Of a stretch of 64,000 nt of DNA, positions 35,696-46,900 are shown one piece after another. The position numbers and the translations under genes are program-made. Source of the stretch: Lasiosphaeria ovina (taxonomy: Eukaryota; Ascomycota; Sordariomycetes; Sordariales; Lasiosphaeriaceae); assembly GCA_033439765.1 (NCBI GenBank), contig JAULSN010000004.1, positions 1,250,001 to 1,314,000 of the forward strand. The letters run 5' to 3'. The first letter of the stretch is position 1; each line of letters begins with the position of its first letter. Below the pieces are notes generated by a model, which saw only the letters and a program-made list of their open reading frames with translations, was not told where the DNA came from and searched no databases.

Positions 35696-37842
35696 TTAAC
35701 TCTCTCGTTTTGTAAGCCGCAGCGAAGCGCCCGCCTTTGGCGTCCAGCTGGACTTGTCAACATCGTAGCCGTCGCCCCCTTGCCGGCGGCCGTCCAGGAC
35801 CTGGACCTCAAACTCGCCGAACAGGTGAACCACGAGCGCCTTTACAATGTGGCCGGCCACATACTGCCCCATGCACTTGCGGCTACCGATACCAAACGAG
35901 TGAAGATTGTACCGGAGCTGGTCAGACAGTCAGGTCAGATTCAGGGGGAAATCGGAGCACGGCTTGTGTGCGGTGGGGGGTGGAAGCAAATGGCCTACCT
36001 CTGACGGCTTGATGTTCTTCAGTCTCGAGGGCTCGAAGGACTCGCTGTTGGCGCCCCAGAACGGGTTCCGCACATTGATGGCCAGGACGTCGACCAGGAT
36101 TTGCGTCTTGCCGTCGTTAGCACTTCACCCACGTGACGCCGGAAGGGAGTCGGTCTGCTCACCCCTGGCTTTACAAGAACGCCGTGGAAGTTCTTGACCG
36201 AGTACGAGAATTCTCCAGGAGTAAAAACTGAAAGCCGGCGGCAAATCAGCACACGCAAAGAGTGTCTTGTTCGAGATGATCGGCAAGGCCATAAACAAGA
36301 GCAACAGATACGACATTCACATACTAGCAAACGGACGGACCCGCATGGACTCGGTAAAGCACCGGTGCAGATGCGTGTCGGTTTTTGCAAGGTACTCGAG
36401 CACACTAGCCTGGTTCTCGGCAATCTCGTCGCAGAGCTCGCGCTTGATGTGCTCGTGGTCGGCGACAAGCGTGATGAACCACGTTAGGACGTGGGTAATG
36501 ACGTCAAGATTGAGCATGAGCAGCTCGTCCAGGGTGTGCAGGAGCTAATCAGCCAGAGAGCGAGTCAGCATCATGTCGAGGCCAAGTGCGGTCTGATCGA
36601 GATGGGCGACACAAACAAGAGGCAGAAATGAACAAGACAACAGATAGACAACACCGACAACAGGAAAGAAAGAGAAAGGGAAAAAGAAAAAAAAAGAAAC
36701 AAAGAAAATAAAATTACCTCTGTCAACGACATGTTTCCTCGTTCGTATTCCTCCCAGTACGTGACAACCGGCGCCTTTCCGTCGCCGCGTGCGCGCCTGA
36801 CCTGGACCATGCGGGAATTATACTGGCGCCACTCGCGCTCGTACTCGCGCATGCGGCGCACGGCGGCGCGGTCGAAGACGCGAGAGGCCAGGGCGAAGCG
36901 GTACGGGCCGCCGATGAGGAAGCACGGGGCGAGAGCGATGCGCTTCTCGGTCACACGCCAGAGGTCGCGCTCCTCGGCGTCGGTCATGGGCCCGTAGATG
37001 GCGCTTGCGGTCAGGAAGTACGGGAACTTGGTGAAGGCTTCCACCGCCAGCAGGTTGAACGGCGACGACGGCGCGTCCTTGTCGCCGCCCGTGTGGCTCG
37101 TGCTGGTGCTCGTCCCCGCCGCCATTCGCGGGAGCTCCGCGACGTACTTGCGCGCGGCGCGGTCGACGACGTCGATGCGAGCCACGGCGGCGCTGTGCGT
37201 AAAAGCCGGGTCGAAGATCCTCCGCAGCCGCCGCCAGTCATTCCCCCCGAGTAGCCCGAGGCACTTGCCCAGCACCTCGCCGAGAAACCAGCCCAGGTTC
37301 ATGTTGTGTGGCTTGCCGTGGTCGCTGGCGTCGGTGCTAAAGTGTTTGAGGTCTTCCGGAGTCGTGATGACGCTGCAGAGGAAGCAGACCTCGTTAGGGA
37401 CCAATTTAGAATCCAGATTCGACGACAAGGGCGAGAAAGAGGGGATGGGGGGGGGGGGGGGGGGGGGGGGCTTCACATTTCCGGGTACGGCCCCGACCAG
37501 ATCCGGTACACGGCGCCATACTTGCGCCAACTCTCGGAGCTGGCTCGGCCGTCAATGAATCGCTGGAGGATCGCGCCGTTAGGGAACTGCCACTTGGGGC
37601 CCGACACGGGCTTGCCGCCGGGCAGCACGCCAGGGTTGAACGTTGAAAGAAGCCACGAGGTTGTCGTCTGTTTCATCGCCGCATCAGCAAGCCAGCCTCC
37701 CGCAATTCCGAGTGCCAGTTTCTCCCGCAAAAAGGCAACCAGTCTAGGTAATTACCTCGAGAATCCATAGCCCAAAACGCCGAGTCACCAAGTACACGCC
37801 AACGACGAGGAAGCAGAGGATAGCCCAGAACGAGAGAGACAT
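35696..37842 (-). CDS. cytochrome P450 monooxygenase
   Basis: Predicted 515-residue ER-anchored P450. Seven exons: 37756-37842, 37477-37667, 36718-37372, 36325-36544, 36163-36227, 35999-36106 and 35696-35917. The N-anchor is SLSFWAILCFLVVGVYLV. The body reads GPKWQFPNGAILQRF, RIWSGPYPEIVITTPEDLK, GNDWRRLRRIFDPAFTH (helix C WRRLRR), FTESMRVRPFA (ExxR Glu...Arg, helix K), FEPSRLKNIKPSE (PERF-like) and the heme loop FGIGSRKCMGQYVAG with its Cys ligand. The I-helix reads NLDVITHVLTWFITLVADH and lacks the usual (A/G)Gx(D/E)T acid-alcohol pair, though Thr occurs. The intron between exons 2 and 3 carries a 24-base homopolymer. It is divergent from the O-methyltransferase with a 633-bp shared promoter. 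A small alternative exists for the exon 2 acceptor at 37721, but it implies a 34-bp intron. Confidence 0.92.
37447..37470. repeat. 24-base G homopolymer (C on the coding strand)
   Basis: Uninterrupted G run, preceded by GGGGAT, inside the second P450 intron (37373-37476). Long homopolymers of this kind are length-unstable and hard to sequence, so the exact count may be wrong without affecting the protein. Confidence 0.95.
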
Positions 37843-38059
37843 TTTCTTGTCCCGATGCCAGCCTCAGCAAAACAAGAATACTGGGTATGTGAACGGGCTG
37901 AGCGCAAAGGTGATTCAAATCTCTCGAACTACGGCAGGTAGGTAGGTATATTTCCCAGTGCCGCCGGGCAGCAGTACCTAACTCGCCACGGTCCGCAACC
38001 CCGTTGTCTGGTCGTGCGCCACTTGCAGAATAATGTTTCTCTGTGGCAATGCATAATGC

Positions 38060-38170
38060 GCCGAAAGTTGGGCAATTATTGCCTAGTTACCCCCATTGAA
38101 TTGCTGGTAACTATTGCACAGCCACAGCGTTCGGCATAATGGGGCTGAGCGCCGGTCCGGGGGTTTCGGC
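38060..38170. promoter_or_regulatory. three TTCGGC-type sites in the P450/O-methyltransferase promoter
   Basis: Sites at 38060-38065 (minus orientation, CTTTCGGCGCATTAT), 38130-38135 (GCGTTCGGCATAATG) and 38165-38170 (GGTTTCGGCGATTTCC). The last shares the 11-mer TTCGGCGATTT with a site at 43489 in the PKS-NRPS promoter. Inferred binding site of a cluster regulator, perhaps a Zn2Cys6 protein since the core contains CGG. Confidence 0.5.
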
Positions 38171-38475
38171 GATTTCCTCTCGATGTGATTGAACGGCGCG
38201 GACAATGGCGGTCCAACGATGGAGGGGGGCGGAGGAACAAACGTGTGCGGGCTCGTTCGGGACAATCCGAGTACGTGCTGGGAACTGCTTGGAATAGAGT
38301 AAGCAGCTGCTGAGATAATATTGAAGTACAAGTGTGTGCGTAGCCAATACTATACTGCATCCAATAATAGAGGGAAGGTCTTAAATTTTGCCTGATGCTT
38401 GTAGTCCGTTCAAGAGCCTACTTCGACTCAAGCTGACTCCATTCATCATCGCGCAAAACGCTCGGTTCATGCAGA

Positions 38476-40089
38476 ATGTCACAGCCCGCCATGGCAAACG
38501 GATCCGCCATCGCCGAGGCCGAGCAGCTGGTCCTGGACCTCAAGAGCCACACCGGCTCGGCAGCGGCCCAGGCCACGATAGTCCGGCGGCTTGACACGCT
38601 GCGGTGCCTGGTGCACGGGGGCCTGGACGCGCTGCTGTTCCAAGCCCGCCCGGTAATTGCGTCCGCGGCGCAGACCCGTAACGGACTGGCGAGAATATGG
38701 CGGCTAACGGGCCAGGGCGGCAGTTCCAAATCCTCCCCGCGCTCAACATGCTGCTCGACTTTGGGGTGTTCGACGCGGTTCCGGTTGGCGGGAGTGTCTC
38801 GCTCGAGGACCTTTCCGCGGCCGTCAAGCTCGATGCCTCTATTCTAGGTGCGTGCTGATTGGCCGGGTACCTTATCTAGGCCGCCTAGGCTACCGAATGC
38901 TGGTTGCAGTGATCATCCCATCATGTTTCAAAAGCTAAAACTTCAAACATGTCCACTGTCCAGCCCGCTTCCTCCATATTGTGCTCACCCAGGGCATTCT
39001 CAGGGAGACGGCCCAACATATGTACGAGCATACGGCGGCGTCGGCCATCTTTCGCACCGACCAAGCAGCTAGCTTGTTCCGCGTGGGGTAAGCCAAAAGA
39101 AAAAAAGAAAGAAGAAGCACGAATCTCGACGCGCCAGAATCCTCGGGATAAGAAAACCCAAACCCAGAGACACAGTAGCAATCGCTAACACAGCACATGC
39201 AGCACGATGCAGTTCCCGCGGTGGTGGAAAGTGTCCGAGTACCTGCAGACGCACACGGCGGCGCAGGCGCAGGACGCGCGGCGGGTGCCGTACGTGTGGG
39301 CGGCGGGTCACGACGGCCGCATGACGTACTACGAGGCGCTCGAGGCGGAGCCGGCCGTGGCGGCGGCGTGGCACCGGGGCATGGAGCTGGTGCAGGCGAC
39401 GCAGCCCGTGACGGGCATGTTCCTTTTCGGCGCCGCTGCCTTGGCCGCCGCCGAGGCCGAGCCGCACCGCGCCTTCGTCGTCGACGTCGGCGGCGGCCGC
39501 GGAAACGCGCTCGTGGCCATTATGAAGGAGTGCGCCGCCGCCGAAGGCAGCAGCACCCCCCGCATGGTCCTGCAGGACATGGCTGAGGTGCTCGAGGGTC
39601 AAGACCCTGTTAGGATCGACGGCGTCGAGAACATGCCGCACGACTTTTACCACGAGCAGCCCGTCAAGAGTGAGTTTGCCTCCCCCCGTCCCCCCCCCCC
39701 CCTACACTGAGTCCTTGGGCTTGGATACCTTCACCAAGCCACCAATAATTAACCACCGAGCAGATGCGCACATCTACTTCCTCCGCAACGTGCTGCACAA
39801 CCACTACGACGACCGCAGCCGCGTGATCCTGGGCCATCTCGTCGACGCCATGGGCCCGACGTCGCGCGTGCTGATCGGCGAGATGATTCTGCCGGCGACG
39901 GCCGTTGCGGGGTGCGACCCGCTCCCCTTCTTCATGGACGTGAACATGTTCATGGAGGGCGGCGTCGAGCGGACCGAGGAGCAGTGGCGCAGGCTGCTGG
40001 ACGAGGTCGGACTCCGCATCGAGAAGATTTGGAGGCTGCCTGACAATCCCGTCCAGAGCACCATCGAGGCCAGGTTGAAGAATAGTTGA
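38476..40089 (+). CDS. SAM-dependent O-methyltransferase (possibly LepI-like pericyclase)
   Basis: Predicted 405-residue class I methyltransferase of the plant/fungal OMT type. Exons are 38476-38652, 38724-38847, 38964-39087, 39203-39669 and 39764-40089, with matching phases. The N-terminal dimerisation/winged-helix part reads NMLLDFGVFDAVP, then SAAVKLDASILARFLHIVLTQGILRET, then MQFPRWWKVSEYL. The SAM motif is FVVDVGGGRGNAL. Then come VKNAHIYFLRNVLHNHYDDRSRVIL and LIGEMILP. The His in NVLHNHYDD occupies the usual catalytic-base position, consistent with true O-methylation. OMT-fold proteins next to PKS-NRPS genes can instead be pericyclases (LepI in leporin biosynthesis), where that position is not a His as I recall. 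Start: ATG 38476; a second Met five codons on is also possible. Confidence 0.9.
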
Positions 40090-41188
40090 GGAAGGGTGCA
40101 GGCCGTTCGCGAGACAGCAGACATGCATGGGCTGTTTGTTATCTAGGGGCAGTTCTGTCTTTGATGGCTGCATTGTAATTTCCCATTTTAACTCCCTCTG
40201 AAACATGTAATGGCCGAACTGTCCCGGTGACCCGTGTTTTGCTTTTTGGACCTTGTGATAGTTATGTGATAGTTAAGTGGGCGCTTTTTGACCCCAGAAC
40301 TTCGCTAATATTATAGCCTTAGTGATAAAGACAACAATGGGATAGTCAAGATGAATACAAAAGTGTGAGATCTTATACTTTCAATAAGATAGGGGTATTA
40401 TTTCTCACTGCGGCAGCTGTAAGCTGAAACGTATAATAATTAAGCTCCAGAGTTGAAAACAGTACCGAATCAAGAATATCAAACACAAAGTTCTTCTAGC
40501 AATATTGGACATTCGCTATGATATGTTAAGGGTGCGTTTCTTTTGGCCGGGAACACAAGTAAAAGTGACATTAATCTCAGGTCTAAGCCGCTCGATACCG
40601 ATCTCCTTTGGGAGCATTAGCAATCCAAGTAAATGGTCCCTGACAAAGACGTAGACCCTTTGCAGGCGATTATTCCCACACAAAGGGACAAAAAAATGTA
40701 CTAATTAGAACAAAAGAGATTAAATGCCGGGACTGCCCGATCTTTTTTTCTTCCGTCGTTTGAAGCTGATCATATACTTACACATATATTATGTGTTTAT
40801 ACACGCGTCAAAGTGTCGCAATCAAAGCTTTAATTGTAACATCTCGCTTGCTATAAACCTATCAAAATTCACGGGGTTTTCAGAGGCGCAACCCAAAATT
40901 GAAAAACCGTCTTCAAGGTTTATATTTTTAAGATCTCGGCTTGAAGCCCTGTAAATCGATCTATTTAATTCTCGACGCAAGATTGTAGTCATTGGGTTTC
41001 GCAATGGAGCGCGGAAACAAGCCACGGGCCGCTCTTATATCTCGCCCATGAACAAAATATGATGTCGATAAAATCGCGACTACTCATGAAACAGAGAAAC
41101 GAACAAGAAGCTGAACAGAATCTACTAGAACTAAACAACACAAGACTCGAGCGCAGCCCCTTTCCCTCAAACAAATCGCCCATCAACT
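40090..41188. other. intergenic, AT-rich
   Basis: 3' flanks of the convergent O-methyltransferase and FAD oxidase. Markedly AT-rich (40300-40960). One GCCGAA hexamer at 40212 but no cluster of sites. No supported gene. Confidence 0.5.
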
Positions 41189-42766
41189 CTACTTCTTGGG
41201 CAACTTGTACCCAGGAACGCGAGTCTGGAAGAGGCCCGTAGGGTCATACTTCCTGCTCACGGCGCGCAGGCGGGCGACGTTGGCGGCGCCGTAGGTGCTG
41301 ATGGGGTTTTGCGTGACGTCGGCGTAGTTGAGATACTTGTAGCCGATATTCAACTTATTCGCGTCGAGAATGGCCTCGTGACGGGTAACAATCGCCTGCA
41401 GCCCTTTGGTCACGGTATCGTCGTCGACCGTGTTGTCCCAGGCGGCAGTAAGCACAACCATGGTGATATCGGGCTGGTGCGGCGGGAGACCCAGCGAGTT
41501 GGTCCCGTTGGTCACGGGCATTGGCTGGACCAGGTACTGGATTTGGAGACCCTGGACGCCCTGAACCTGTTGAATGCCGGCCTGCCACGTTTGGAATAGT
41601 GCTAGGTATGTTGCTGCGTCCGGGTTGTGGAAAGCGTAGACGAGCTCGAAGGACCTGTGGCAAAACCGAATAGTCAGCTTGGCGGTAAAAATGAGGGATA
41701 CCGCAAAGACTTACCGCGGAATGGTGGCGGGCAGGATGCTACCCATGAATATCACAAGCTCCGCAACGCTCCTCAGTTCCAGGGACTGTGCTGTCACGCC
41801 TGGGAGCTTGGTGAATTCGGCAAAGACGGGCGGGCTGACGACTGGAGCCGAGTAGAAGAGCGAGTCCTCGATGAAGAAGCTGCCGTTGACGAAGCCGAGG
41901 ATAATAGCCACGTCCGACAGTTCGTCCACGTTTTCCGGCCGCATCCAGTCCGAGAAGGCCTGAGCGTGGACACTTAGAGTGTCGGGGGTGTACTCGAACC
42001 CGACTATGCCGCCCCACATGCCCAGGAGCGGGTGGGTGGCGACATCGAAACGCGTGATGATGCCGAAGTTATTCGACCCCCCCTTAAGCGCGAGCCATAG
42101 GTCCCGATTCTGGCTAGCTGACGCGTAGACCACCTTACCGCTGGCGAGCACGACTTCGTAGCCGAAGATGTTGTCGCAGGCGAAACCGTATTTGCGCGCC
42201 AGGAAGTTCTTCCCACCCCCCGTGAGGAAGCCGCCAGCCGCGACGCCCGGCATTCGGGCGCCCAGGATAGTCAAGTTGTGGGGCACGAGCTGCGGATACA
42301 CGTCGATAAAGTTGGAGCCGCCTCCAATCGAGGCTGTCTTCTTATCGGCGCTCAGCTTAAACGAGTTCATGCCGCGCATGTCGACCGTAATCCCGCCATC
42401 CACGTTGGCCGCCCCTGACCAGAGCGTGTGCCCTCCGCTGCGCACCGCGAACAGGGGCTTGGGGAGGTTCTTGGGGTACCGGTCATTGGCGGCCACCAAC
42501 TTGACAAATGCCGAGACATCAGCTGTCAGAGCGGGCCGAAAGACGCAGCTGGGATTAAGCTCGCGCTCCTGCAAGGTATAGTAGCTTTCCTGCGAGTCCA
42601 CATATTCGCTGCTGTTTGCAAACCAGACCTTGCCAGGGAAATGCGCGCCAACGAGACGACAGAGATCTAGAGGCTTGTTGCTCCTCTGTTCCGGAGCTAA
42701 AGCCGCTGCTGCAGTGACCGCTGGAATGAGTCGCGCGATGCCCAGAAGCGAGAAATGAAAAGCCAT
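41189..42766 (-). CDS. secretory FAD-linked oxidase, berberine-bridge type
   Basis: Predicted 505-residue oxidoreductase with an FAD-binding PCMH domain and a C-terminal BBE domain. Exon 1 is 41715-42766, the intron 41655-41714 (GTAAGT to CCACAG) and exon 2 41189-41654. The N-terminal hydrophobic leader FSLLGIARLIPAVTAAAALA is a likely signal peptide. The FAD part shows CVFRPALTADVSAFV, the flavinylation motif AVRSGGHTLWSGAANVDGGI (His113), GGGSNFIDVYPQL, GARMPGVAAGGFLTGGG, RKYGFACDNIFGYEVVLASG and WLALKGGSNNFGIITRFD. The BBE tail ends LNIGYKYLNYADVTQNP, then RLRAVSRKYDPTGLFQTRVPGYKL. It is divergent from the PKS-NRPS with 1.2 kb between ATGs. In other PKS-NRPS clusters such oxidases desaturate or cyclise the released product, so a tailoring role is inferred. 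Confidence 0.93.
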
Positions 42767-43981
42767 GACTGGTCTAGTCTGTGGTAGCAACTTCGAACTG
42801 ACAAGTTAGCGCATAATTTAAAAAAGAAGATTTTGCAGGCTTCCGCGGGCGTCTTGACATTACGACAACCAACTCATTGTTCTCTGCCGCCCTTTAAAGC
42901 AAATTTTACTACAAAAACCTGGTCTCACAAGATAGGACCGTGAGAGCGGTAGCCCAAGTTGGTCACCCATATCTACGCCGCTCAATACTCTAACCCCCTT
43001 TTCGATACACCGAAAGAATGCGTCGTTAGCGTACGGATGTGAATGCTGTGCCGTGGAAAAGACAGGCATGGCGCCGCCAGCCCTTGGGTCGCTTCCACTA
43101 GTCCCATACGTATGACGGAGCCGATACCCCTGAAATGGCAAGGTTTAAGACATGGCAAGGGGGTGCGACCACGTTTCTGTCCCGGTGAGGCGAGGAAATA
43201 TGCATGCGCCTCATTTTCAGCCCAGAGGACAGACGAATCGCGCCATCGGTTCGGCAATAGCACCACCTCTCCAAGAGGGAATATTTTGCAAAGACAAAAA
43301 AGGCAATACTTTCAGGGTTGAGCATTGACAATTTCGCATGAAATTCTAGCCCGGTTCTTAGACCCCAAAGCACGAGCCACGGAAGTGACGTTAGACCATG
43401 GTTACAAACGGACACCTAGGCCGCCCCGAGGCCGAGTCTGATGCACAGCCACAAACCGCCGAATGATGGATTTTATGCACGGTCAGCATTCGGCGATTTA
43501 ACGGAGACAGGCTGCACATCTAGCTTTCCCCAGCACCGCCAGTCCCGTAGTTCGGCAAGATACGGAGAAATTCGGAGAATCGTGCTGGAGGTTGCTTGCA
43601 AAATGCCCCGCCCCCAATTCGGCAATGGCTTGGGAAAATACACAGCACACGGCCCTTTGTGCAAAGTCACCGTGATGTCCTTGGTGAATGCAACTTGAAT
43701 GCTACCAGGTGGCAGGAGTTGAGAAGGGCGGGCACGCTCACAAGCTCAAGCTGCTAGACCGAGCGGCTCAGGTTCCGCGTATTCGGCCTTAACCATTACT
43801 GGGGTAGACGATAGGCCAGAGTTGGAGCTGATTCGTGTTTAATGAAACATATAGGTTCAGATGAACCGGCCAGGCTAGCCTCCGGGTCTTTCAGGACGTA
43901 CACGGCAACTTCAAATTGTCAATAAACAATAGCCCAGGGAGACGAGTGCTAATTTGCCACTTCTGTAGTTAGTTGATAAAA
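42767..43981. other. divergent promoter of FAD oxidase and PKS-NRPS
   Basis: No gene. At 42946-42999 on the minus strand a short stretch (ATGGGTGACCAACTTGGG) resembles the 3' part of 5S rRNA but lacks the rest. The half nearer the PKS-NRPS holds the cluster of TTCGGC sites. Confidence 0.6.
43250..43787. promoter_or_regulatory. six TTCGGC-type sites upstream of the PKS-NRPS
   Basis: Hexamer positions are 43250, 43458 (minus orientation), 43489, 43551, 43618 and 43782. Contexts: GGTTCGGCAATAGC, ATCATTCGGCGGTTTG, GCATTCGGCGATTTAA, TAGTTCGGCAAGATA, CAATTCGGCAATGGC and GTATTCGGCCTTAAC. The second and third form an inverted repeat CGCCGAAT (43457-43464) / ATTCGGCG (43488-43495) with a 23-nt spacer. 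A random hexamer on both strands would occur about once per 2 kb. Confidence 0.55.
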
Positions 43982-46900
43982 ATGACGACCGAGCGATGCG
44001 AACCCATCGCTATTGTGGGAAGCGGCTGCCGCTTCCCCGGAGGGGCGAACTCGCCAGCGGCACTCTGGGAACTGCTCAAGCAGCCCCACGATGTTGCCCA
44101 GAATATCCCGCCTGAGCGATTCGACACGGCTGGTTTCTACCACCCCGACGGCAACCACCATGGAACTGGCAACGTCCGGCAGATGTACCTACTGCAACAG
44201 GACCTGGGCATGTTCGACGCGCAATTCTTTTTCATCAGCCCCGCCGAGGCCGACGCCATGGACCCGCAACAGCGTCTGCTTCTAGAGACCGTGTACGAGG
44301 CTCTGGAGGCAGGCGGCCATAGCCTAGAAGCTCTCCGTGGCTCAGACACGGCCGTGTACGTGGGTACAATGGGGGTGGACTATAACGAAACAATTATGAG
44401 AGACCTTGATACGATCCCAACCTATTTTGGGACTGGGACAAATCGCGCCATCATCTCGAACAGGGTCTCCTACTTCTTCGACTGGCACGGCCCAAGCATG
44501 ACAATCGACACGGCCTGCTCATCCAGCTTGATCGCGGTGCATCAAGGTGTCCAGGCATTACGTACGCGAGAGTCGCGGGTTGCGGTGGCGTGTGGGACAC
44601 AAGTCATCCTGGGGCCAGGTTTGTGGTCCAGATCCTGAGGATAAATGGGCTTCTATCTGACTGACTGGGATAACCGCAGAATGGTTCATCATTGAGAGCA
44701 AGTTGAAGATGCTCTCTCCAACGGGCCGCTCCCGCATGTGGGATGCTGATGCCGACGGATATGCTCGCGGAGAGGGCGTGGCCGCTATCGTCATGAAGCG
44801 GCTGAGCGATGCCATTGCCGACGGGGATCACATCCAGTGCATTATCCGCGGAACGGGTGCAAACCAAGATGGCTACTCGAATGGTCTTACAGTGCCAAGC
44901 GCGGTAGCACAGGCGGCGCTGATTCGGAAAACCTACGCCAGGGCCGGCCTAGATCTGGAAGATCTCCGGGACCGCCCACAGTACTTCGAGGCTCACGGCA
45001 CAGGCACTAAAGCCGGCGACCCCAAGGAAGCCGGTGCCATATTTGAGTGCTTTGCTAAGGGTAGTGCGAGCACCGGTCCCCCTCTGTATGTGGGATCAGT
45101 AAAGACGGTGATTGGCCATACAGAAGGCGCAGCAGGTCTCGCAGGACTTCTGAAGGGGGTTGCCAGCATCCAGAATGGACTCATAGCCCCGAATCTCCTG
45201 TTCAATCGTTTGAACCCAGCCATCGAGACCTTCTACCAGTGCTTGAAGGTTCCCACCAGCCTAACGCCGTGGCCCAAACTACCCGAGGGTGTTCCGCGAC
45301 GAGTCAGCATCAACAGCTTCGGGTTCGGTGGAAGCAACGCCCATACCATCCTCGAGGAATATGTCGAACCACCCAAAGCCACCAGTTCCGAAAGCGCCAC
45401 CGATATCTCATCATTGGAAACACTGTTCACACCCTTCATCTTCTCGGCCGCATCCGAGACGTCGCTTGCTGCCCAGCTACAAGCGTACTCAAACCACCTC
45501 AAGACACACCAGGATACCAACCTTGTGGACCTGGCCTGGACGCTACAAGCAAGGAGAAGCCAGTTTGCCGTCAAGGCCGCATTTTCGGCAAGCAGTGTGG
45601 CAGAACTGACGTCCAAGATCGATGCCAATCTCGCCACGGCTAAGCAGAACTCGGAGAGCATCGGTGTGCGCTCCAGCTCTAGTAGCTCCAAATCAGGCGT
45701 CCTGACAGCGGCCCCTCGCATCCTAGGTGTCTTCACCGGGCAGGGTGCCCAGTGGGCTGCCATGGGTGCGCAGCTAATCAAGGCGTCGCCTGGGTTTGTC
45801 GCGAAGCGAATAGGGGACCTCGAGAAGTCACTGGACACACTGCCTTCCGTAGACCGGCCGCAGTGGCGGCTCCGAGACGAGATGATGGCGGGTGCCGACA
45901 CGTCACGCATCGGCGAGGCTGAGTTGTCACAGCCACTATGTACCGCTCTCCAGATTGTGTTGGTAGACCTGCTCAAAAGTGCTGGCATCACCTTCAATGC
46001 TGTGGTCGGTCACTCGTCGGGAGAGATCGGCGCAGCATATGCAGCGGGTTTTCTGTCGGACTGTGACGCCATGCGCGTGGCCTACTACCGCGGCCTGTAT
46101 GCCCGCCTTGCCGGCAGCGACGAGAGGAACACCAACCACAATAGTGCCGCAAAGAGTGCCGGCGCCATGCTTGCGGTGGGGACCTCCTTGCCGGATGCGG
46201 AGGATCTCGTATCCCTATCGGCATTCAAGGGGCGGGTTGCGGTCGCGGCGCATAACTCATCGGCTAGCGTAACTTTGTCTGGCGACGCTGATGCTATTGT
46301 GCTAGCTAAGAAGGTCTTCGATGAGGAGAAGAAGTTTGCGAGGTTGCTGAAGGTCGACAAGGCCTACCACTCGAACCACATGCTGCCGTGCGGCGACCCA
46401 TATATGGCAGCATTGCGAGCTTGCGGCGTTGTCGTCCGCCGTCCGGAAACTGGAAATGACTGTGCGTGGTTCTCCAGTGTCTTCCCCTCCAGCCAGGCCA
46501 TGGAACCAAGTGAGGAGCTCCAGGGCACGTATTGGCGTGACAATATGACCAAGCCGGTGCTCTTCGTCGACGCTGTCAATAACGCAGTCGCGAGCGACTC
46601 TCGGCTCAGCCTCGCTGTCGAGGTCGGGCCCCACCCAGCACTCAAAGGTCCAGCCACACAAAACATGTCCGAGGCGGGTGCGGGAACAGCTCTACCGTAC
46701 TGTGGCGTGCTGAGTCGGGGTAGTAACGACGTTGAAGCGTTCTCTCAAGCCTTGGGGTTTATCTGGACGCAATTGGGCGCTCAGAGCGTGAGCTTTACGG
46801 CATTCCAGGAAACAGTGTCAGCCGGGGCGACAGCGAGGCAGCCACGACTAGTAACGGGCTTGCCATCCTACCAATGGAGTCACGCGAGGCGCCATTGGTA

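Noticed and set aside
37721..37755. 34-bp intron as alternative for the first P450 intron
   Set aside because: Too short for fungal splicing; the acceptor CAG before 37667 keeps the frame and gives an 88-bp intron.
42860..43415. Overlapping short frames on both strands before the PKS-NRPS
   Set aside because: No initiation context or motif; this is promoter DNA between divergent genes.
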